This document shows positions 44,377 through 50,532 of a stretch of 64,000 bases of DNA, in pieces (position 1 is the stretch's first letter; each line of letters starts with the position of its first letter). This stretch comes from JAEUMY01 sp031394355. GTDB taxonomy: Bacteria; Pseudomonadota; Gammaproteobacteria; Burkholderiales; Usitatibacteraceae. The notes below the pieces were generated by a model. It was not told the DNA's origin, searched no databases, and saw only the letters and a list, made by a program, of their open reading frames with translations. The stretch spans positions 1 to 64,000 of the forward strand of contig JANNSU010000056.1 in assembly GCA_031394355.1 (NCBI GenBank). The letters run 5' to 3'. Position numbers and translations under genes: made by a program.

Positions 44377-44751
44377 ATGCGTCTGCTTCTGGATACGCAC
44401 ATTTTGCTGTGGTGGCTGCAGGCACCCGCCAAGCTGAGCGCGAAATCGAAGCGATTGATTCAATCAGGCGACTGTGCAGTATCAGTTGTCAGCCTCTGGG
44501 AGCTGACCATGAAGGAGGAGCGCGGCAAGGTTGTGCTGCCGCCCGTGCTGCACGAGGACATCGTCGAACAAGGCTTTCGTGTGATCGCGCTGCGGGCAGA
44601 GCATGTGGAGGCCTGTCGCTCCGTGATGCCCGCAGTTGCTGATCCGTTTGACCGGATGATGGTCGCCGTGGCGAGAGTGGAGCAATTGACCCTGGCCACA
44701 CGCGATGGTCATTTGCTGTCGCTGGGATTGAAGGGGGTGAGGGAGCTTTAG
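44377..44751 (+). CDS. PIN-domain ribonuclease toxin (VapC-like)
   Basis: 124 residues. The four PIN acidic residues are visible: Asp6 in LLLDTHILLWW, Glu42 in SLWELTMKEERG, Asp92 in ADPFDRMMVA and Asp110 in LATRDGHLL. The subgroup with DTHILLW is usually paired with Phd-type antitoxins. It probably cleaves tRNA or other RNA. The module lies directly beside the CRISPR array, 147 bp before the first repeat. Confidence 0.92.
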   Translation: MRLLLDTHILLWWLQAPAKLSAKSKRLIQSGDCAVSVVSLWELTMKEERGKVVLPPVLHEDIVEQGFRVIALRAEHVEACRSVMPAVADPFDRMMVAVARVEQLTLATRDGHLLSLGLKGVREL

Positions 44752-44781
44752 CGCGGGGCTGTTGCAGCCTGAAGCTTCGTT

Positions 44782-44793
44782 GCGAATATTCGC
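44782..44793. repeat. GCGAATATTCGC palindrome, copy 13
   Basis: Exact copy between the PIN toxin and the CRISPR array; symmetry extends to TTGCGAATATTCGCAA. Confidence 0.95.
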
Positions 44794-44897
44794 AAGGGAA
44801 TGATGCAAGTGCGACGAATAGGGAGCCTTTTTTCTAGATGCGCGCGCGGTAGCGCGCCGGGTTGACAAGGCGGGCCAGCGGCCCGGCTTTTCAACCC

Positions 44898-45134
44898 GTT
44901 GTAGCTCCCTCTCTCACCCCGGAAAGCTACAATCTAGCCAGTTTGACCCTACGGCTATTCAGGAGTTGTAGCTCCCTCTCTCACCCCGGAAAGCTACAAT
45001 CGCTGCCACGCGCCAGCGCCGCCTCGTCCCAGTTGTAGCTCCCTCTCTCACCCCGGAAAGCTACAATCGCCGCAATCGCCTGCACCATCGCGATCTCTGT
45101 TGTAGCTCCCTCTCTCACCCCGGAAAGCTACAAT
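44898..45134 (+). CRISPR. Type II-C CRISPR array, four repeats and three spacers
   Basis: Identical 36-bp repeats start at 44898, 44965, 45032 and 45099. They begin GTTGTAGCTCCCTCTCTCAC and end GGAAAGCTACAAT, close to the Neisseria II-C repeat. Spacers are 44934-44964, 45001-45031 and 45068-45098 (31 bp each). Because all four repeats are followed by C, the unit may be 37+30 instead. Each repeat ends in TACAAT, which resembles a -10 box as in Neisseria, where each spacer has its own promoter. The perfect tracrRNA match shows the plus strand is the crRNA strand. A TTGACA lies at 44862-44867 in the leader side. Confidence 0.97.
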
Positions 45135-45147
45135 CTGATCTGCTGGA

Positions 45148-45190
45148 AACCCGTGCAACGCTTGGCGTTGCACGGGTTTTCTTCTTTCCA
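45148..45190 (+). terminator. Terminator after the CRISPR array
   Basis: AACCCGTGCAACG (45148-45160) pairs perfectly with CGTTGCACGGGTT (45166-45178) around a 5-nt loop, followed by TTTTCTTCTTT. Its T tract is on the plus strand, which agrees with plus-strand transcription of the array and separates it from the convergent cas operon. Confidence 0.85.
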
Positions 45191-45197
45191 AATCGCC

Positions 45198-45530
45198 TTA
45201 AAACAGAATCATTTGGTCAGTATTGACCCGCTTTTCCTGAAAAAGCGGAAGTCCAACTAGCAGTTTCATGCTTGCGAATTGCTTCTCGGTGACGCTTAGC
45301 ACTCTTACCGACCCCTCCGGAGGTAAGTGCTGAACCAGCCGTTGGAAATGCTTCTTCTCAGCGTCCACGCCGTTCAGAATCCGGCCATAGACTGAGAATT
45401 GCAGCATGTCGTAGCCGTCATTGAGGAGAAAGCGGCGAAACTGGGTGTACGCGCGTCGTTCCGCTTTGGTCACTACAGGAAGATCAAATAACACGAGCAT
45501 TCTCATGAAGCGCCGTGTCTCCGAGCTCAT
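45198..45530 (-). CDS. cas2: CRISPR-associated endoribonuclease/adaptation protein Cas2
   Basis: 110 residues, the usual size. Catalytic-site region MLVLFDLPVVTKAERRAYTQ with the first-strand Asp, then FRRFLLNDGYDMLQFSVYGR. Type II Cas2 bridges two Cas1 dimers during spacer integration. Its start overlaps the cas1 stop by 1 base (TGATG). Last gene of the operon. Confidence 0.96.
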   Translation of the reverse strand: MSSETRRFMRMLVLFDLPVVTKAERRAYTQFRRFLLNDGYDMLQFSVYGRILNGVDAEKKHFQRLVQHLPPEGSVRVLSVTEKQFASMKLLVGLPLFQEKRVNTDQMILF

Positions 45531-46438
45531 CAGAGTTCGCGCATGTGCTGCTCGAGGCCAAGCAGCCTTGGCAGTTCCAAAGACTGCTCGCCCTCGCCCT
45601 CGTACACCCTGGCCAAAGACTCGACTGATTGCTCGATGGAGGACAACGCGCTCATGACGCCTCGTGCCATCCCAACATCGACATTCAGCAAGGCAACCAG
45701 GTCGCCCTTGTGTTTGGGAAGCAGTGCCTCTTCCTCGTCTGCTGGTCGCGCCTTGGCTACATGCAGGTCAACGATTGGTCGGTAAGGCTCGATCACGTCG
45801 TCTGCGAGATTGAACGCGTTCTGCTCGCTGCGGTGAAACAAGCCAATGGATGGCATAAATCCGTGTGCCACTAGTGCCCGCGCAATGGCGCCGCGAAAAA
45901 TTGCATAGCCATAGTCGAGGGCGGCATTTGTCCATCGTGCTTGTGAACGATCAAAGTTGTGACCGAACAGCGCGCGGAAGTGGACTGCGCTGGCCTGCGC
46001 TTCCAAATTGTCCGGGTCTCCTGAGCGCAACCGGCGCGCATAGGACTGTAGACGGTCGTCGTCACCGGATTGACTTAGCTTCAGGCAGGCGGCTTGGTTG
46101 AGTATCTTGATCTTTATGATCTCCGCCCATGCACGCTTGCACGTTGGCTTATCCAGCTTCATCTGCAACCGCATCATGCGTGTGGCGCGGCTGTGTTGCA
46201 GGTAAGGAAGGAACACGCCGTTGGGCTGGTGATTGTCGCCAGTGGCGAAGAGGCTGATGCCGTAGTCGGCACATGCTGCAAGAACCGGATGAGTCAGTGT
46301 GATCTCGCGATGGTGCAGAACTATGATCGCAATGTCCTCGAACGGGACGTGAGCGACTTGTTCCTGCTCTATGACGAGGGAATAGTGGTCCCGTTTGAGG
46401 CGGGCGGGCTGATTGATGACGACGCTACGCCAAGTCAC
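45530..46438 (-). CDS. cas1: CRISPR-associated integrase Cas1
   Basis: 302 residues. Type II marks: the N-terminal beta domain (MTWRSVVINQPARLKRDHYS, IIVLHHREITLTHPVL) and the catalytic Glu-His-Asp/Glu set spread over SAVHFRALFG, PSIGLFH and DDVIEPYRPIVD. It integrates new spacers with Cas2. The start lies within the last 14 bp of cas9, so the genes are coupled. No csn2 or cas4 is present, which fits subtype II-C. Confidence 0.96.
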   Translation of the reverse strand: MTWRSVVINQPARLKRDHYSLVIEQEQVAHVPFEDIAIIVLHHREITLTHPVLAACADYGISLFATGDNHQPNGVFLPYLQHSRATRMMRLQMKLDKPTCKRAWAEIIKIKILNQAACLKLSQSGDDDRLQSYARRLRSGDPDNLEAQASAVHFRALFGHNFDRSQARWTNAALDYGYAIFRGAIARALVAHGFMPSIGLFHRSEQNAFNLADDVIEPYRPIVDLHVAKARPADEEEALLPKHKGDLVALLNVDVGMARGVMSALSSIEQSVESLARVYEGEGEQSLELPRLLGLEQHMREL

Positions 46439-49400
46439 GCCTTGACTCCGCTCGCGCCGAATATGCTCGGCCTAAGACGTCAATCTGAAACTTCTCAAAC
46501 GAAAGCGCGGTCTTGACTCCAATCCCTTCAATCTGTCCTCCTTTACCTACTTGCTGGCTTCGATCATGTGCCCACAAATTTATGTTTCCAGTGCCTCGAT
46601 GGCAGCTTGAAAAGTAGCCTGATATTGGTTGTTTTCCCTTCTGAGCTACTCGAACAAAGTCATTCGGATGTAGAGAGAAGCACCAGTCAAAGCCCTCATC
46701 AATTTGAGTCCATTCGTCCTCGTCCTTGAAGGCAACGATGGCTTTGTTTGGCAAGCCGATTGTTTTGTGGTGAACGTAGACAGGAACCAAGTGAAACTTC
46801 CCACCCTTGGTGAACACATCAACTCGCAACATGCTGTCATTCTTTGCGATGCCTCCTCGTACAGAAATGCCGGACAACTTGTCGATTACAAGCGTTACTG
46901 TCCGAACATTCGGACCATTCGGATTACCGTGTTTGTCAGGCTTGCGGAGCAGGTTGCTGGCAGGAAATGCTTTGTCCCCCTTGCCGCCATGCTCCTCCAG
47001 CCGCTTGCGTATCGCCGCATACAGTCTCTCGTTGCGCTGAGGATCGATCAGGTTGTCCAGGTCTTTGAGGGTCAAACCGGAAAGAGCCACCTTCTGAGTG
47101 ACACCGCCCTGCGCACGAAGTCGCGCAGGCTGACCATAGATGGTGTCCTTGTGTGCGGCACCTCCACTGCGTCTCTGCGGCGCTCTCGAAACAAACAGGG
47201 GTCTTGCAGCGTCCAGTGCTTCGCCTGAATAGCTGCCCAAACGCTCAAGCTCCGAGCGCATCAATGTCGGATCGTCTATCTTGAGTCGAATCTGTACTTC
47301 ATCCCGGAAGTGAGGCCAAGGCTCAGGAAAATGGACGGCCAGCTTCTGGTGCATGGCTGGGTTAACGATCTCGCCGGTCTCAAAATCCACGAAGCCTTCC
47401 TTCACTTGGTCGAGTTCCTTGGTGCGCGAATAGTCCGCAAGGCGCTTGACCATGGCATGGCTGCACGCCGCGACGACCACCGCATCCAGCGCGTGATGCC
47501 GATCACTTTCATCGCGAACCTTCAACAACCCCCATCGCATCCGCAAGAAGTTTGTCATCTGACCGGATAAGACAACGCAGCGTTTGTTCTCGCTGCCTTC
47601 GGCCAGCTTGAGGAATTGCTCCACCTGGTTCTTGAAGAATCGGCAGAGGTAGCGTGTGTCGTTCAAATTTCGCTCACGGAAATCTGCTGCCGCGTCTTTG
47701 CCGAAGTCCTTCCTCAGCAGTCTTGAACGCTTTGCCTGCCGGTAGAGCTTGTTTGATTCAACCAGCGCCACAAATGTGCGCCAACGCTCGCTATTGCTCT
47801 CGCCGTCGAGATATTCGTAGGGTGTGCGATTTCCCTTGTTTCGGTTCTCGTTGGAATGAACCAGCACTTTGTTGTTCTTGCTGTCGTCAAAGCTCCTTGA
47901 GTAGGGCAGGGCGTGGTCTATTTCCACATAGCCAGGTTCCAGCAGTCGCTCGATGGAGATCGGGGTGCAGGAATAGGCGCACTTACACTGCTGCTCGCGG
48001 TAGAGTTTCCATTTATCGAAATCGCCGCCGCGTGGCGCGCCCACGATGCCAAACTGAGAGACGAAGTCTTGGCGATCCTTCTCGTTGCGGTCGCGGTAGC
48101 CATCTTGCTCTTTCGCAATCTTGTTCCGTTCATCCATATTGCGAGACAGGTCGCGCGCCATCTCGATGTGGACGGAATGCGGAGAGCCAAACCTGTCCAC
48201 CAGAGCGTTCAGCACCTTGCGGGCCTGATTGAGTGAGCGCAGAACAACAGGATTGCGTGGGATGTCACCAAGCTGCTCGTTGAACACCATTCGCCCGTCT
48301 TTGTCCCGTCCGGAGTAGAGGGATGGCAGCTTGCGATGCTGGCCTTCGCCGACCTTGAACAATTGGCTGTGGTGATAGTCAGCCTTCTCGCAAGCCTCGT
48401 CGTAGCGCAAGCCCTGTTCCATGAAGGGAACGATCTTGCGCAGCGCCTTCAGTGAAAGTGCATGGAACTTGTCGAAGCGAATGTCCAGCAGCGCGTCGAT
48501 GACAATTGCCTTGTTTGGCAGTTGCAGTTTGCCGAGTTCACCTTCTACTTCGTCATCGTCTTTGTAAACGCTGAGCACCCATGCAATGCTGTCCAGTAAT
48601 TCTGGGTTGGTGCCGATGGACTTCCACTCGTTGTCCAGCAACTTGCGCTGGAAAGATAGTCGGAGTTCATGCCAAGCCGGCAGCCTGATCAAATTGGTGT
48701 CTTCGGGATTCTTAGCCTTGTCTTCAGCTTTCTGGCGTTCGCTTGGATAGGAAAGTCCTGCGAATCGAAAGGAGTCTGGCAGGTGCCCGCTCTTGACCAG
48801 TGCGGTACGCAAGCTCTTGTAAGTGAATTTCTCGCCAGCCTCATAGGGGAGCGGGAGGGCAAAGCGGCGCTCGCTCTCGTTGAGGGGCCGACTCTTGCCA
48901 TCCACTGTGATTCGCAGATTGACCAGCCGGGTCAGCCAGACGTGACGTTCAGCCGTATAGCTTGCCTTGGGTGCTCGGTACTCGGCCTTTTCAAACGTGC
49001 ATCTGCCAAGCATTTTCAGTAGATTCTCTCCGGAGAGCGGCGGCTTCTGCGACCAGAACAGTCCAGACTTCTTGTCACCACTGCCGAGGAGGGCTAGCTG
49101 CAACTCTTCTGTTGCATGCGGATTGCCGAGCGCGCGTTGCACCTCGAACAGGGCTGCCATTTCATGAGACAGAAGCTTCCGGGAGAGGGCCTTGCCGTAG
49201 TCACCACGTTTGTTGCGTTGAGCATCAGGAAATTCTGAAAGGACCATTTCTGCCGCAGTGCGGTAGTTCTTATCCTTCATCAGTTTGTTTGTCGCCGCGA
49301 GTCCTTGCTTAACCTTTCCGCCCTCACTTTTTGCATCACCCTCTGCAGCCTTCTCCTCCGCACGACTGATCCAGTGAAAGCCGCGGTGTTTTGTGAGGTG

Positions 49401-49769
49401 ATAAAGCACTCTCGCCCACGACTCGGCATCGAGTTTCTCGTCAAGCGCCTTGACGCGAAGCTTCCATGGAGAAGTGTCTGGGGGTGGCAGCGCTAGGAAC
49501 TTCTCCGCGTCGGAAATCAGACCAGTCCGCTTCATGACTCTGGCGAGTTTGGTCATGCGCCAAGCTCGCCTGCGCAAGCGCCTGCGCATCAGTCTTGCGC
49601 TGCGGCGGGCCAGGTTCAGTGACTCGCCCTCCTTGGCCGTCTCCGCTTTGTCGAAGCAGCGAACTCCAAGGTCAACGATGCGCGTCTCATTGATGACTGC
49701 CCAGCCTACGGACGCAATGCCAATATCAAACCCAAACGTCAGTGGTCCCAGAGCGTGCTTGTCAGACAT
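46425..49769 (-). CDS. cas9: CRISPR-associated endonuclease Cas9, type II-C
   Basis: 1114 residues, close to the 1082 of Neisseria Cas9. I start at MSDKHALGPLTFGFDIGIAS because GGAGGAGAA lies 6 bp before it; an ATG five codons upstream would place that site inside the gene. RuvC-I Asp15 in FGFDIGIASVGWA, arginine-rich bridge helix near 53-75 (RRSARLMRRRLRRRAW), RuvC-II Glu536 in HIEMARDLSR, HNH His619 in EIDHALPYSRSF, RuvC-III His759 and Asp762 in HHALDAVVVAA. All catalytic residues are present, so it should be active. The PAM-interacting domain occupies about the last 200 residues. Confidence 0.98.
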   Translation of the reverse strand: MSDKHALGPLTFGFDIGIASVGWAVINETRIVDLGVRCFDKAETAKEGESLNLARRSARLMRRRLRRRAWRMTKLARVMKRTGLISDAEKFLALPPPDTSPWKLRVKALDEKLDAESWARVLYHLTKHRGFHWISRAEEKAAEGDAKSEGGKVKQGLAATNKLMKDKNYRTAAEMVLSEFPDAQRNKRGDYGKALSRKLLSHEMAALFEVQRALGNPHATEELQLALLGSGDKKSGLFWSQKPPLSGENLLKMLGRCTFEKAEYRAPKASYTAERHVWLTRLVNLRITVDGKSRPLNESERRFALPLPYEAGEKFTYKSLRTALVKSGHLPDSFRFAGLSYPSERQKAEDKAKNPEDTNLIRLPAWHELRLSFQRKLLDNEWKSIGTNPELLDSIAWVLSVYKDDDEVEGELGKLQLPNKAIVIDALLDIRFDKFHALSLKALRKIVPFMEQGLRYDEACEKADYHHSQLFKVGEGQHRKLPSLYSGRDKDGRMVFNEQLGDIPRNPVVLRSLNQARKVLNALVDRFGSPHSVHIEMARDLSRNMDERNKIAKEQDGYRDRNEKDRQDFVSQFGIVGAPRGGDFDKWKLYREQQCKCAYSCTPISIERLLEPGYVEIDHALPYSRSFDDSKNNKVLVHSNENRNKGNRTPYEYLDGESNSERWRTFVALVESNKLYRQAKRSRLLRKDFGKDAAADFRERNLNDTRYLCRFFKNQVEQFLKLAEGSENKRCVVLSGQMTNFLRMRWGLLKVRDESDRHHALDAVVVAACSHAMVKRLADYSRTKELDQVKEGFVDFETGEIVNPAMHQKLAVHFPEPWPHFRDEVQIRLKIDDPTLMRSELERLGSYSGEALDAARPLFVSRAPQRRSGGAAHKDTIYGQPARLRAQGGVTQKVALSGLTLKDLDNLIDPQRNERLYAAIRKRLEEHGGKGDKAFPASNLLRKPDKHGNPNGPNVRTVTLVIDKLSGISVRGGIAKNDSMLRVDVFTKGGKFHLVPVYVHHKTIGLPNKAIVAFKDEDEWTQIDEGFDWCFSLHPNDFVRVAQKGKQPISGYFSSCHRGTGNINLWAHDRSQQVGKGGQIEGIGVKTALSFEKFQIDVLGRAYSARAESRRDLA

Positions 49770-49787
49770 TTTCTTCTCCTCCATAAT
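49759..49787 (+). promoter_or_regulatory. Promoter for the tracrRNA, inside the cas9 start
   Basis: TTGTCA (49759-49764) and CATAAT (49782-49787) are exactly 17 bp apart on the plus strand. Initiation 6-8 bp later would fall at about 49793-49795, the first base of the anti-repeat. The promoter overlaps the first codons and the ribosome-binding site of cas9 on the other strand. Confidence 0.7.
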
Positions 49788-49794
49788 CCAAGCC

Positions 49795-49886
49795 TTGTAG
49801 CTTTCCGGGGTGAGAGCCGTTGCTACAATAAAGAATCGAAAGATTCTGTATCCAAGCCCGGCGGGTCAAACCGCCGGGCTTTCTCA
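49795..49886 (+). ncRNA. tracrRNA of the type II-C system
   Basis: The first 22 bases (49795-49816) are a perfect reverse complement of repeat positions 14-35. Next comes CCGTTGCTACAATAAAG, the conserved nexus sequence of Neisseria-type tracrRNAs. A small hairpin AGAATC-GAAA-GATTCT (49832-49847) and a strong terminator AGCCCGGCGG/CCGCCGGGCT (49854-49880) with TTTCTC follow. It is divergent from cas9, 26 bp from its start codon. The 3' end is an estimate. Confidence 0.93.
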
Positions 49887-49912
49887 TTTGGGTGTTCCAA
49901 AACATGACCATT

Positions 49913-49924
49913 GCGAATATTCGC
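49913..49924. repeat. GCGAATATTCGC palindrome, copy 14
   Basis: Exact copy about 30 bp beyond the tracrRNA terminator; symmetry extends to CATTGCGAATATTCGCAATG. No other exact copy lies between this one and copy 13, that is within the CRISPR-Cas locus. Confidence 0.95.
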
Positions 49925-50044
49925 AATGTCTTCAAGTAAATACAACTACTAACCCTCGTGGGGTCCCAAAGCCCGAATCCAGGCCCGTGCGGAGCCCTCT
50001 GGTAGAATTCCCTCTCAATTTCCCCCCGCTTTTCGAGGTTTCTG

Positions 50045-50368
50045 ATGACGTACGTGGTCACCGAGTCGTGCATCAAGTGCAAGTACACCGACTGTGTCGA
50101 TGTCTGCCCCGTGGATTGCTTTCGGGAGGGGCCGAACATGCTGGTCATCGATCCGGACGAGTGTATTGACTGCACGCTCTGTGTCGCCGAGTGCCCGGTG
50201 GAGGCCATATTCGCCGAGGACGACGTGCCAGAGAGCCAGCGCGCGTTCACGCCGCTGAATGCGGAACTGGCGAAGCTGTGGAAACCCATCGTGGAGCGAA
50301 AGCCCGGTCCGCCGGATGCGGATGACTGGAAAGATGTGAAGAACAAGGCGCATCTGCTGGAGAAGTGA
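50045..50368 (+). CDS. fdxA: 7Fe/8Fe ferredoxin FdxA
   Basis: 107 residues. Two cluster motifs: CIKCKYTDCVDVCPVDC (with the CX5 spacing of a 3Fe-4S or 7Fe cluster) and CIDCTLCVAECP for the 4Fe-4S cluster. A C-terminal extension of about 40 residues is standard for FdxA. It serves as a low-potential electron carrier. Stands alone, 121 bp right of the last palindrome. Confidence 0.95.
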   Translation: MTYVVTESCIKCKYTDCVDVCPVDCFREGPNMLVIDPDECIDCTLCVAECPVEAIFAEDDVPESQRAFTPLNAELAKLWKPIVERKPGPPDADDWKDVKNKAHLLEK

Positions 50369-50410
50369 AGTGCCGCCTCGTTTGGGTGTTCAGTCATTAG
50401 ACTAATGCGC

Positions 50411-50453
50411 GCCCCCTCTCCCCAACCCTCTCCCGCGAGGGGAGAGGGGGTTG
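50411..50453. repeat. CCCTCTCC inverted repeat
   Basis: CCCCCTCTCCCCAACCCTCTCC followed by CGCGAGGGGAGAGGGGG, same family as 35491 and 35857; can form a long hairpin 43 bp after fdxA. The region up to 50533 shows no gene. Confidence 0.8.
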
Positions 50454-50532
50454 AGTCCGCAGTTCGATACGCCACGGCACCCTCGCAGCCTCCTCCCGCT
50501 AGGAGAGAGGGACACAGATTCGAGGGGCGCAC

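Noticed and set aside
44862..44890. TTGACA as a leader promoter for the CRISPR array
   Set aside because: The -35 is perfect but the expected -10 position reads GGCTTT; kept only as a remark in the array entry.
44793..49913. Absence of the iterated palindrome inside the CRISPR-Cas locus as proof of recent transfer
   Set aside because: Gaps of similar or larger size occur elsewhere (for example 11857-21589 and 29607-39933), so the gap is not informative by itself.
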